Origin: Bact-08 sp964533215
Lineage (GTDB): Bacteria; Bacteroidota; Bacteroidia; Bacteroidales; UBA932
Assembly: GCA_964533215.1 (NCBI GenBank)
Contig: CAZHLJ010000006.1
Location: 62,001 to 126,000 of the forward strand
DNA length: 64,000 nucleotides
Reading direction: 5' to 3'
Within the stretch, counting starts at the first letter, position 1. The number at the start of each line of letters is the position of its first letter. The notes beneath the pieces are model-generated. The model did no database searches. It was not told the DNA's origin and saw only the letters and a list, made by a program, of their open reading frames with translations. Below are positions 26,060 to 33,918 of this stretch, one piece after another. Position numbers and translations under genes: made by a program.

Positions 26060-27304
26060 CTAATCTCGTTTTCTTAGTTGTTTAATAATCTTGGCTATAA
26101 CATTTTCAATAGATTGGTCTGGTTCAATAATATTATAACTGCCCCAGAAGTTATCATCAGTAAAATCGTTCACTCTGTAGGAAATAATATCCTTTGGTCT
26201 TATTCTGTTTTGATTTTCAATTTTACGTTCATTCTCGCTGAGATCTGTTACTGCAAATTCTGAGGAAATTGTATATGTATTTTTGAACCATTTCTTATCC
26301 CATTTAGCCTGAAATTTTAGTTCCGTCCTGGAATAGTCAAAATACCATAATCCACCGTTTTGCTTGTAGTTTACAATATAATTTGCAGAGAGTACATCCA
26401 TCTTGAGTGTCGGAGGTTTCCGTTTAATGAAATATGGATTGGCATCTTTTCTGTTTTCTACGTTCATGGCAAATTCTGCACGTCCAATTGCCAGTGATTC
26501 AGATTCAATGAATATTCTTCCCCTGAAAAAGATAAAATCATGTTCTGCCTTCTCATTAAACTCTATTACAAAGAATATTTTATCATCAATGGCCACCGGT
26601 GTGCCAAATTTAAAGTCGTAAATCTGGTCTATAAAAGGCAAATCTACTCCTAAAAATGGAGTTGAAAGAACATCTATTTCAAGAGCAGAATTTGGTCCTC
26701 CTTGAAACTTAACTAACAGAGTATCAATTTTATGAGCGTCATAATTACCTCTTGCTCTGTATATGCCTATCTGGTCTGGCCTATAACCATTGTACGAAGC
26801 TTTGTTCACGTCTAGTACAGCTTCATTTATAGAGACATACGAACTGCCTTTCTTTATCATCTCCCTATAAAATGCAGTAAGTTGCATTGGCTTCATTATA
26901 TAATTATCCTTTACCCTAGCTAATGCCATCCTGAGAATTGATGAAGCATCCTGAGGCCTTACAGTGATTGGCTTAAGAGTAGCAATAGATTGTTCAAGCT
27001 TTATGTATACCAAATTGCCGGCATCTAATAACGAACTTACAGGAATTCTCTGAGATTTATATCCCAGATAAGAAATTAGCAGAGTATCGGCAATTTCGGA
27101 TGATGGAAATTTTATCACAAATACTCCATCTGAATTAGTGACATTGCTTATGTTTGTAGATAGTAACTGAATAGAAGCAAAACTCAGAGGTCGGTTACTT
27201 GATGCATCTTGCACCTTGCCTGAAATTGATTTGATTTCCTGAGCCCCCAAAGCAGTAGAAAAACAGATCAAAAACGAAACCAGAAATGTAAATCGAGTTT
27301 TCAT
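26060..27304 (-). CDS. Exported protein with carboxypeptidase-regulatory-like N-terminal domain
   Basis: A 414-residue protein with a signal peptide (FLVSFLICFSTALGAQ) followed by a CarboxypepD_reg-like beta-sandwich (SISGKVQDASSNRPLSFASI to SYLGYKSQRIPVS, about residues 25-105), as found at the N-terminus of TonB-linked receptors. No TonB receptor barrel or plug follows; the remaining 300 residues form a beta-rich region of unknown function (LTAFYREMIKKG near residue 142). It is 16 bases upstream of the sulfatase on the same strand, so they are probably co-transcribed. Function unknown. Confidence 0.75.
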   Translation of the reverse strand: MKTRFTFLVSFLICFSTALGAQEIKSISGKVQDASSNRPLSFASIQLLSTNISNVTNSDGVFVIKFPSSEIADTLLISYLGYKSQRIPVSSLLDAGNLVYIKLEQSIATLKPITVRPQDASSILRMALARVKDNYIMKPMQLTAFYREMIKKGSSYVSINEAVLDVNKASYNGYRPDQIGIYRARGNYDAHKIDTLLVKFQGGPNSALEIDVLSTPFLGVDLPFIDQIYDFKFGTPVAIDDKIFFVIEFNEKAEHDFIFFRGRIFIESESLAIGRAEFAMNVENRKDANPYFIKRKPPTLKMDVLSANYIVNYKQNGGLWYFDYSRTELKFQAKWDKKWFKNTYTISSEFAVTDLSENERKIENQNRIRPKDIISYRVNDFTDDNFWGSYNIIEPDQSIENVIAKIIKQLRKRD

Positions 27305-27403
27305 AATTTTTGCTATTTTTACTAGTGACGAATATACATATTTTCATATTATATAACATTCCAAAACAAAATAAGTTAATTTCGCACCCTAAAGCAACCA
27401 AAA

Positions 27404-28807
27404 ATGGGAAGAAGAGATAAAGAATTTTTTGAATCTATTGAAATTGAAACTATTGCAGCCGAAGGAAAGGCTATTTCACATATTAACGGTAAGGTTCTGT
27501 TCGTTCCTCATGCAATACCTGGAGATATAGTTGATGTTCAGGTAAATATCAAAAGAAAGGGATATATGGAGGGTTACATTGTCAACATGATTAAGCCCTC
27601 CCCTGTCAGAATTGATCCATTCTGTACACATTATGGTATATGTGGAGGGTGCAAATGGCAGCCCCTGCCCTACCAAATGCAATTGGAATTCAAACAACAA
27701 CAGGTTATTGACCAACTTACAAGAATAGGGAAACTTAATCTTCCTGAAATTACTCCAATACTTGGCTCGGAAAAGACTACTTTGTACAGAAACAAGCTTG
27801 AGTATACATTCTCAAACAAAAGATGGCTGGAGACAAAAGACGAGGTTGAAAATATCCCTTTCAGCGACAAGCCCGGTCTTGGATTCCATATTTCCGGCCT
27901 TTTTGACAAAGTGCTGGATGTGCAAAAATGCTATCTGCAACCAGAACCCTCAAACGAGCTTAGGCTATTCATCAAGGACTTTGCAATTGAACACAATATT
28001 CCTTTCTTCGATCTCAGAGCGCAGACTGGATTATTAAGGAATATGGTAGTTAGGACAAGCACCACCGGCGAGGTCATGTTGACTTTGGTACTTGCTTATG
28101 ACGACAAAGATCTAAAAGAATTGATTTTAAATGCTGTTATACAGAAATTTCCGCAGATTACTTCTATCAATTATATAATTAATAATAAGAGAAACGATAA
28201 TACTTCTGACCTTCCTTTTGTCAACTATTATGGCAAAGACTGTATTTATGAGAAGATGGAAAACCTTAAATTCAGGATTGGCCCTAAGTCCTTCTATCAG
28301 ACCAACTCTGAGCAGGCATACAGACTATATTCGGTTGTTAGAGAGTACGCCGATCTCAAGGGTGATGAAATTGTATATGACCTATATACAGGGACTGGCA
28401 CTATAGCCTTGTTTCTTGCCTCCAAAGCTAAGAAAGTTGTGGGTATAGAGTATGTTCAGGAGGCTATTGATGATGCTTTGATAAATGCGAGGGAAAACAA
28501 TATTGACAACTGCTCTTTCTTTGCCGGTGATATGAAAGACCTTCTGAAGCCGGATTTCATACGCGCTAATGGGAAGCCGGATGTTATAATTCTTGACCCC
28601 CCCAGAGCCGGAATTCACCCAGATGTAGCTAAAGTGATTGTAGAAGCAAGACCTGGTAAAATAGTATACGTCAGCTGTAACCCTGCCAGTCAAGCTAGAG
28701 ATTTAGCACTAATGGCTGATAGTTATGTGATCACAAAAGTCCGCCCTGTTGATATGTTCCCACATACTCACCACCTTGAAAACGTAGTTGCATTGGAACT
28801 GAAATAA
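27404..28807 (+). CDS. rlmD: 23S rRNA (uracil-C5)-methyltransferase RlmD-like
   Basis: A 467-residue SAM-dependent RNA methyltransferase. An N-terminal TRAM domain (about 8-62), an iron-sulfur cysteine set (CTHYGICGGCKW near 73-84), the SAM loop YDLYTGTGTIALFLA near 325, the LDPPRAGIHP motif and the catalytic-cysteine motif VSCNPASQARD near 425 are all present. It is the RumA/RlmD type; which uracil is modified (1939 or 747) cannot be told by eye. A near-consensus -7 sequence TAATTTCG sits at 27377-27384, 19 bases before the ATG. Confidence 0.92.
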   Translation: MGRRDKEFFESIEIETIAAEGKAISHINGKVLFVPHAIPGDIVDVQVNIKRKGYMEGYIVNMIKPSPVRIDPFCTHYGICGGCKWQPLPYQMQLEFKQQQVIDQLTRIGKLNLPEITPILGSEKTTLYRNKLEYTFSNKRWLETKDEVENIPFSDKPGLGFHISGLFDKVLDVQKCYLQPEPSNELRLFIKDFAIEHNIPFFDLRAQTGLLRNMVVRTSTTGEVMLTLVLAYDDKDLKELILNAVIQKFPQITSINYIINNKRNDNTSDLPFVNYYGKDCIYEKMENLKFRIGPKSFYQTNSEQAYRLYSVVREYADLKGDEIVYDLYTGTGTIALFLASKAKKVVGIEYVQEAIDDALINARENNIDNCSFFAGDMKDLLKPDFIRANGKPDVIILDPPRAGIHPDVAKVIVEARPGKIVYVSCNPASQARDLALMADSYVITKVRPVDMFPHTHHLENVVALELK

Positions 28808-28823
28808 TTACTGAATAACTTCT

Positions 28824-29486
28824 ATGGACATCCGGGAAATATATTACCAAAATGCCAATCCGCAAAAAGCTGTACCAATGTCTGCTTATATGAGGAATAA
28901 ATTCCCTTTCCTTGGACTTACACGTACAGACCGCAAAACGCTTGACAAAGAGTTTCTTTGTATAAGAAAAAAGGACACCGATTTTGACTGGAAGTTCATA
29001 CTTGAAACTACAGCATTGCCCGAAAGAGAGTTTTATTATCTAGCACTTGGGTATCTATCTTTGAATCAACGATTGATAAAGCCTGATGATTTTATGTACA
29101 TTGAAGAGTTGATATTGCTAAAACCTTGGTGGGACAGCGTGGATTCAATTGCCCCTATCGTTGGTTATCTTTGCAGGAAATACCCTGAGCTTATAGATGA
29201 ATATGTTGTCAAATGGATATGCTCAGATAATTTCTGGCTAGTCAGATGCTCTATAATATTTCAACTTAAATATAAAAAAGAGACTAATTTAGAATTACTA
29301 TCTAAAGCGATAATTCAAAATAAAAATAGCAAAGAGTTCTTTATAAACAAGGCTATCGGATGGTCGCTGAGAGAATATTCCAAGACAGATCCTGTGTGGG
29401 TGTCACGATTTTTGAAAGAGGAAAAATTATCCTCTTTAAGTGAGAGAGAGGCATTAAAATGGATGAATAAAAATAATTTACGATGA
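28824..29486 (+). CDS. DNA alkylation repair protein (AlkD-like)
   Basis: A 220-residue all-helical HEAT-repeat-like protein. NKFPFLGLTRTDRK near residue 25 and KPWWDSVDSIAP near residue 98 match the AlkD/AlkC-type DNA glycosylase family, the latter holding the Trp and Asp that face the flipped base. It would excise N3- and N7-alkylated purines. It lies between rlmD (16-base gap) and mnmE, whose ATG overlaps its stop in an ATGA. Confidence 0.9.
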   Translation: MDIREIYYQNANPQKAVPMSAYMRNKFPFLGLTRTDRKTLDKEFLCIRKKDTDFDWKFILETTALPEREFYYLALGYLSLNQRLIKPDDFMYIEELILLKPWWDSVDSIAPIVGYLCRKYPELIDEYVVKWICSDNFWLVRCSIIFQLKYKKETNLELLSKAIIQNKNSKEFFINKAIGWSLREYSKTDPVWVSRFLKEEKLSSLSEREALKWMNKNNLR

Positions 29487-30913
29487 AAGATGTGGTTAAA
29501 TCTGATACAATTTGCGCATTGGCAACTGTTAACGGAACAGGTGCGTTAGCAGTTATCAGAGTAAGCGGTAACGATTCAATTTCTATATTAGAATCTGTTT
29601 TTAAGCCATATAAAGGAACTAGCTTAAGCAATACTAAAGGTTATCGAATAAGATTTGGTGGCATTTATAAAGAGGGTAAACTGCTTGATGAAGTTATTGT
29701 ATCTGTATTCAGGGCTCCAAACTCATTCACAGGCGAAGACTCTGTTGAGATTTCCTGTCATGGATCAAATTACATTCAACAGGAAATACTAATGCTTCTT
29801 GTATCCAAGGGGGCAAGAATGGCCAGGCCTGGAGAATTTTCACAACTGGCATTTTTAAATGGCAAAATGGATCTTGCTCAGGCTGAGGCTGTGGCAGATC
29901 TCATATCCTCTGAAACTGCTGCATCTCATAGAATTGCCATTAACCAGATGAAAGGCGGGTTCTCAAAGGAGTTGTCCAAAATGAGGCAATCTTTGCTGGA
30001 TCTGGTATCACTTATGGAATTGGAACTGGATTTCAGCGAGGAGGATGTCGAATTTGCCGACAGAACTAAACTTAATGAACTGCTAAACGGTGCCATTGGG
30101 CAGGTTTCGCATCTTATCGACTCTTTTAAATTAGGTAATGTAATCAAAAACGGTGTACCAGTGGCAATTGTGGGTGCGACAAATACAGGTAAGAGTACCT
30201 TGTTGAATGCATTGTTGGGAGAAGAGAGAGCCATTGTCTCTGAGATACATGGTACTACCAGAGACTTTATCGAAGATGTGGTTAACCTTGGCGGAACAGC
30301 TTTCCGCTTCGTAGACACCGCCGGAATCCGCAAAACCAACGAAGCCATTGAGGTACTGGGAATTGAAAGAACTTTTGCAAAAATAAGAACAGCTTCAATT
30401 GTCATACTCATGCTTGACGCTGAGAGACCGGAAATGTTCGAAAATGGAATAATGCAGCTTAAGTCAAATATTATCCTTGAAAATCAAAAGGTTATTGTTC
30501 TTATCAATAAAATTGACAAGCCTCATTATACAGATAAGATTATCGCCGGAATTGTTTCGGAAGTCAGGAGACTTGCCTGCTCAGAAGGGCTCGACCTACT
30601 CTCAATAATCCCAGCTTCTGCCAAAGCCCGCATTGGCCTGGATCTCCTTAAAGCTCTTTTGATAGATAGTCAGAAGAGTGTCTCCACTGACACAAACGCC
30701 ACCCTTGTTACAAATGTCCGCCACTATCAAGCACTTCAGGAAGCTTATGAAGCTCTCGTCAGGGTGACTGAAGGCATTGAAGCCTCCCTCCCAACTGACC
30801 TTCTTACTCAGGACATCCGCGAGGCACTTTTTCACATCGGCGAAATTGTAGGAGAAATCAATACCGAAGAAATACTCGGCAATATTTTCAGCAAATTCTG
30901 CATCGGAAAGTAA
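29483..30913 (+). CDS. mnmE: tRNA modification GTPase MnmE
   Basis: A 476-residue GTPase which with MnmG makes cmnm5U at the wobble uridine. It has the N-terminal folate-binding domain, a helical domain and an inserted G domain: G1 is GATNTGKST (residue about 229), the switch is GTTRDFIED, G3 is DTAG and G4 is NKID. The C-terminal CIGK with its conserved cysteine is intact, so the gene is complete. G1 reads GATNTGKS where GxPNAGKS is usual, a mild variation. It ends 22 bases before the assembly gap. Confidence 0.97.
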   Translation: MKDVVKSDTICALATVNGTGALAVIRVSGNDSISILESVFKPYKGTSLSNTKGYRIRFGGIYKEGKLLDEVIVSVFRAPNSFTGEDSVEISCHGSNYIQQEILMLLVSKGARMARPGEFSQLAFLNGKMDLAQAEAVADLISSETAASHRIAINQMKGGFSKELSKMRQSLLDLVSLMELELDFSEEDVEFADRTKLNELLNGAIGQVSHLIDSFKLGNVIKNGVPVAIVGATNTGKSTLLNALLGEERAIVSEIHGTTRDFIEDVVNLGGTAFRFVDTAGIRKTNEAIEVLGIERTFAKIRTASIVILMLDAERPEMFENGIMQLKSNIILENQKVIVLINKIDKPHYTDKIIAGIVSEVRRLACSEGLDLLSIIPASAKARIGLDLLKALLIDSQKSVSTDTNATLVTNVRHYQALQEAYEALVRVTEGIEASLPTDLLTQDIREALFHIGEIVGEINTEEILGNIFSKFCIGK

Positions 30914-30935
30914 CCCCCAAAAAGCTCTTTACATT

Positions 30936-31035
30936 NNNNNNNNNNNNNNNNNNNNNNNNNNNNNNNNNNNNNNNNNNNNNNNNNNNNNNNNNNNNNNNNN
31001 NNNNNNNNNNNNNNNNNNNNNNNNNNNNNNNNNNN
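30936..31035. other. Assembly gap, 100 N
   Basis: Exactly 100 undetermined bases, the usual placeholder for a scaffold join of unknown true length. Sequence on each side is only 22 bases (to mnmE) and 102 bases (to the MATE gene). Anything may be missing here, including a repeat, insertion sequence, tRNA or larger block. Confidence 0.99.
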
Positions 31036-31137
31036 GTATTTTAAATATACTCTTGACTTCTTTAGCATGTTTATGGCATTAATGAGAATAAATAGAATAT
31101 AATTCGGATATTTGCACTCGCAAATTAAAATAATTAT

Positions 31138-32490
31138 ATGTCCAAAGAACGGAATGCCAACGAATTAGGTAGCGAAGGAATTGGGAAGTTGATATTAAAG
31201 TATTCCATTCCCGCCATTGTCGCAACTGCTGCTGCCTCACTTTATAATATCATAGACCGAATATTCATTGGGCAAGGTGTTGGCCCTATGGCAATTTCAG
31301 GGTTGGCACTTACTTTTCCCTTGATGAATATTTTAGCCGCATTTGGAGCGCTGGTCGGCGTAGGATCTTCTGCAATGGTCTCTATAAGACTGGGACGGCA
31401 TGACAGGCGAGGTGCAACAATGATTCTGGGGAATGCCGTAATGCTAAATCTTCTGTTAAGCATTACAATCTCTGCACTTACCTTCATTTTTCTCGAGCCA
31501 ATTCTGTACGCTTTGGGAGGTAGTAAGGAGACTATTCCTTACGCCAAGGAGTTCATTCAGGTTATACTTGTAGGAAATGTATTTACATGTCAGTATCTTG
31601 GCCTTAACAATATCATGAGAGCCTCGGGTTACCCTGAGAAAGCAATGGTTACAACTCTTCTTACGGTGTTGTCTAATCTGATACTTGCACCTGTGTTTAT
31701 CTTTGCCTTTAATTGGGGTATCCGGGGTGCGGCCATGGCAACAGTGATATCTCAGATAGTCGGTACGATATGGGTTGTGGCTCATTTTACCAAGATTGAA
31801 AGTTTCCTGCACTTCCTTCCTGGTTATATGAGGCTTCAGAAAAACATCATAAAGGACATATTCTCAATCGGCATGTCGACCTTTATAATGCTTTTCTTTG
31901 CCAGCGTTGTCACATCGATAATCAATCTCAGTCTTAAAAAATATGGAGGAGATTACGCAGTTGGATCATTTGGAATTGTAAACAGCATAGCCGGTCTGGT
32001 GGTTATGGTGGTATTAGGATTCACCCAAGGCATGCAACCAATTGTCGGTTATAATTATGGAGCAAAAAAAATGCCTCGTGTCCTGAGGGCATTCAAACTT
32101 ACCGTTTTTGCAGGCATTTGCGTAACTACGTTTGGTTTTCTTATAGCTGAGCTATTTCCTAGACTGATCTCTTCTGCATTTACTACAAATGAAGAACTTA
32201 TCGGACTGGCAGCGACCGGGATGAGGTTAAACCTTCTAATGTTCCCGTTTGTAGGTTTTCAGATGGTTACTTCAAACTTCTTCCAGTCTATAAACAAAGC
32301 TAAAATTTCGATAATTCTTTCCTTATCAAGACAAGTGCTATTTCTTATTCCGGCACTACTTGTTCTTCCACATTTCTGGGGTTTGAATGGTGTATGGCTA
32401 AGCGGCCCGGTATCTGACCTGTCTGCCACAATTGTGGCAATTGTATTATTGCGGAGTCAGATGAAAATCCTGAAGGCAGAAATCAAATAG
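31138..32490 (+). CDS. MATE-family multidrug efflux transporter
   Basis: A 450-residue, 12-helix inner-membrane antiporter. SIPAIVATAAASLYNIIDRIFIG near the start and the repeated TQGMQPIVGYNYGA-type motif in the second half (near residue 300) are characteristic of the bacterial NorM/DinF-like MATE group, which exports cationic drugs using sodium or protons. Substrates cannot be assigned. It is followed by a hairpin at 32503-32527 and then the convergent hsp20 gene. The 102 bases before it after the gap show no full promoter. Confidence 0.93.
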   Translation: MSKERNANELGSEGIGKLILKYSIPAIVATAAASLYNIIDRIFIGQGVGPMAISGLALTFPLMNILAAFGALVGVGSSAMVSIRLGRHDRRGATMILGNAVMLNLLLSITISALTFIFLEPILYALGGSKETIPYAKEFIQVILVGNVFTCQYLGLNNIMRASGYPEKAMVTTLLTVLSNLILAPVFIFAFNWGIRGAAMATVISQIVGTIWVVAHFTKIESFLHFLPGYMRLQKNIIKDIFSIGMSTFIMLFFASVVTSIINLSLKKYGGDYAVGSFGIVNSIAGLVVMVVLGFTQGMQPIVGYNYGAKKMPRVLRAFKLTVFAGICVTTFGFLIAELFPRLISSAFTTNEELIGLAATGMRLNLLMFPFVGFQMVTSNFFQSINKAKISIILSLSRQVLFLIPALLVLPHFWGLNGVWLSGPVSDLSATIVAIVLLRSQMKILKAEIK

Positions 32491-32502
32491 GGAAAAATTA
32501 AA

Positions 32503-32527
32503 AAGGAGAGCCATTCCGGTTCTCCTT
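32503..32527 (-). terminator. Rho-independent terminator of hsp20, possibly two-way
   Basis: AAGGAGAGCC (32503-32512) pairs with GGTTCTCCTT (32518-32527) in a 10-bp stem with one G-U pair and a five-base loop. Read on the minus strand the stem is followed by TTTAATTTTT, a U-rich tract, so it terminates hsp20. On the plus strand there is no U tract directly after it, but the stem could still slow transcripts of the MATE gene, which ends 12 bases upstream. Confidence 0.75.
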
Positions 32528-32570
32528 AGGTTAAAAACCATTTTTCAATTTGATCCTTATTCAATCTCTA

Positions 32571-32999
32571 TCATCCTTGACGTTTTATCTTTGCTTCATC
32601 TCGTTTCGGAATCTCTATCTTAAGAATTCCATTGTCGTATTTGGCTGATACTTTTTCACTTTCCACAGATGTAGGTAATGAAAATGATCTGCAGAACGAT
32701 TCGTAGCTGAACTCTTTCCTAGAATATAAACCCTCTTTAGTTTCGGATTCATTCTTCTTTTCAGAAGAGATGGAAAGCACTCCATGTTTAATCTCAATCT
32801 TAAAATCGCTTTTTGTGAGACCTGGGGCAGCCATCTCAACGGTAAATTTATCAGCTTCCTCTTTTATATTTACAGAAGGAAGTGTTGTGTTGGTCTGAGA
32901 AAAGTTGCGGGTTGACCAATCATTCCAATCTTGGTTAAAGAAATCATTGAATAGGTTTGACCAAATTGGATAGTTTTCATTTCTTTTAATAAGTGTCAT
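32571..32999 (-). CDS. Hsp20/alpha-crystallin small heat-shock protein
   Basis: A 142-residue ATP-independent chaperone. The alpha-crystallin domain spans about residues 35-135 and includes VEMAAPGLTKSDFKIEI, LSISSEK, SFCRSFSLPTSV and the closing AKYDNGILKIEIPK strand. The N-terminal arm has aromatic residues (NYPIWSNLFNDFFNQDW). The start is fixed by a strong GGAGG just upstream, uncommon in this phylum. A hairpin terminator follows the gene. Confidence 0.95.
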   Translation of the reverse strand: MTLIKRNENYPIWSNLFNDFFNQDWNDWSTRNFSQTNTTLPSVNIKEEADKFTVEMAAPGLTKSDFKIEIKHGVLSISSEKKNESETKEGLYSRKEFSYESFCRSFSLPTSVESEKVSAKYDNGILKIEIPKRDEAKIKRQG

Positions 33000-33004
33000 A
33001 ATAA

Positions 33005-33009
33005 CCTCC
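33005..33009 (-). promoter_or_regulatory. Strong Shine-Dalgarno site of hsp20
   Basis: The minus strand reads GGAGG five bases before the hsp20 ATG (CGGAGGTTATTATG). Most genes in this window have no such motif, as expected in Bacteroidota, so this one suggests unusually strong initiation for a stress protein. Confidence 0.6.
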
Positions 33010-33076
33010 GTTTTTATTTTGGTTTTAATGATAAAACTTCAAATAAAATACCAGACAGCTATTTTAGACAAAAAGT

Positions 33077-33091
33077 CTGTCATTTTGACAG
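33077..33091. promoter_or_regulatory. Perfect TGTCA dyad between DUF190 and hsp20
   Basis: CTGTC ATTTT GACAG is a perfect inverted repeat with a core TGTCA-TTT-TGACA, two bases after the DUF190 stop and 78 bases upstream of the hsp20 ATG. On the minus strand it is followed by a short U-rich stretch (ACTTTTTGT), so it could be a weak terminator of fluC-DUF190; its symmetry would also suit an operator. AGAC/GTCT repeats lie beside it at 33066-33078. Confidence 0.45.
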
Positions 33092-33092
33092 G

Positions 33093-33452
33093 CTATTTAT
33101 AATGCTTCTCCCCTATTTTCTTAAGTAATATATTGGCATCCTGCAAAGTAACCATACAGCCTTTGCCACTTTTTTCAAAGAAAGGGATGATAAGATCGAC
33201 AAATTTTTCTATTTTTTCTGTCTCATCTACAATTTCAATGATAATTGGGATTTTCTCTGAAACCTCCCATAGTTTCTGGGAATATATCTGACTGCTTGCA
33301 CCGTAGCCCATCACACCTTTGATTACTGTTGCTCCTGCAATCTCGTGTTGTTTGGCTGCATAGACAATAACCTCATAAAGAGGCTTGTGTTCAAATTTAT
33401 CAGTTGAACTGACATATATTCTCAACAATTTCGCATTTGATTTAGTTTTCAT
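33093..33452 (-). CDS. DUF190 (PII-like fold) protein
   Basis: A 119-residue soluble protein matching DUF190, a family with a PII-like ferredoxin fold: LLRIYVSSTDKFEHKPLYEV at the start, GATVIKGVMGYGASSQIY in the middle. I choose the ATG at 33452; a TTG at 33458 would overlap the fluC stop. It begins two bases after fluC, a pairing seen in many bacteria, suggesting it modulates or senses for the fluoride channel. The ligand is not known. Confidence 0.85.
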   Translation of the reverse strand: MKTKSNAKLLRIYVSSTDKFEHKPLYEVIVYAAKQHEIAGATVIKGVMGYGASSQIYSQKLWEVSEKIPIIIEIVDETEKIEKFVDLIIPFFEKSGKGCMVTLQDANILLKKIGEKHYK

Positions 33453-33454
33453 AA

Positions 33455-33832
33455 TCAAAACGATTTAACGATCATATTTCCAAGATAAATGGCAAGAAGA
33501 CCCAGAAAAATTGTGGAACCTGTATATAGAACAAATTGGAATAATTCACCATCTCTCAACAAAGAGACATTTTCATTTGCGAAAGTGGAAAATGTGGTGA
33601 AGCCTCCACATAGCCCCACAGTCAGAAACAGCCTTAGCTCGTCTGACAAAAGCGCATTTCTTTCATAAAGGCCATATATAACACCCAAGATAAGACATCC
33701 TATAATATTGACGGCAAAAGTCCCGTATGGGAAAGATGATATAACTGTCTGCTGAAAAACCCTAGAGATAAGATACCTTAATACAGTTCCCAGAAAACCT
33801 CCTGCACCAACAATTAATAAAAGCCTAAACAT
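33455..33832 (-). CDS. fluC: Fluoride channel FluC (CrcB)
   Basis: A 125-residue, four-helix membrane protein that works as an antiparallel dimer and exports fluoride. GGFLGTVLRYLISR near the start, the NIIGCLILG helix with its conserved Asn, and GLCGGFTTFSTFANE with the Phe-box and central sodium-site region are all intact. It is first of a two-gene unit with DUF190. The leader shows no crcB-type fluoride riboswitch. Confidence 0.95.
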   Translation of the reverse strand: MFRLLLIVGAGGFLGTVLRYLISRVFQQTVISSFPYGTFAVNIIGCLILGVIYGLYERNALLSDELRLFLTVGLCGGFTTFSTFANENVSLLRDGELFQFVLYTGSTIFLGLLAIYLGNMIVKSF

Positions 33833-33850
33833 TTAAAAGATTTTATATTG

Positions 33851-33858
33851 CAAAGTTA
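33851..33858 (-). promoter_or_regulatory. Candidate -7 box for fluC-DUF190
   Basis: The minus strand reads TAACTTTG, matching TAnnTTTG, 18 bases before the fluC ATG. No TTTG at the -33 position. A near match for the divergent plus-strand gene, TATCTTTA, lies at 33879-33886. Confidence 0.4.
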
Positions 33859-33918
33859 TTTAAAAAACGAATATTTCATATCTTTAGCGCATAAACTGAA
33901 CTACCTAAACCAAATACG

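Noticed and set aside
29926..30411. 161-codon antisense frame inside mnmE
   Set aside because: Low-complexity serine-rich translation with no family resemblance; the sense strand is a well-supported GTPase.
30832..31068. Open frame on the minus strand across the 100-N gap
   Set aside because: It is open only because N is not read as a stop; its ends lie inside mnmE and in unsequenced DNA.
33085..33103. Sigma-70-like TTGACA and TATAAT near the DUF190 stop
   Set aside because: The spacer is only seven bases instead of about 17, the order points into DUF190 antisense, and Bacteroidota promoters use a different consensus.
33833..33918. Fluoride riboswitch upstream of fluC
   Set aside because: I cannot find the conserved crcB pseudoknot pattern in this AT-rich leader; a covariance search would decide.
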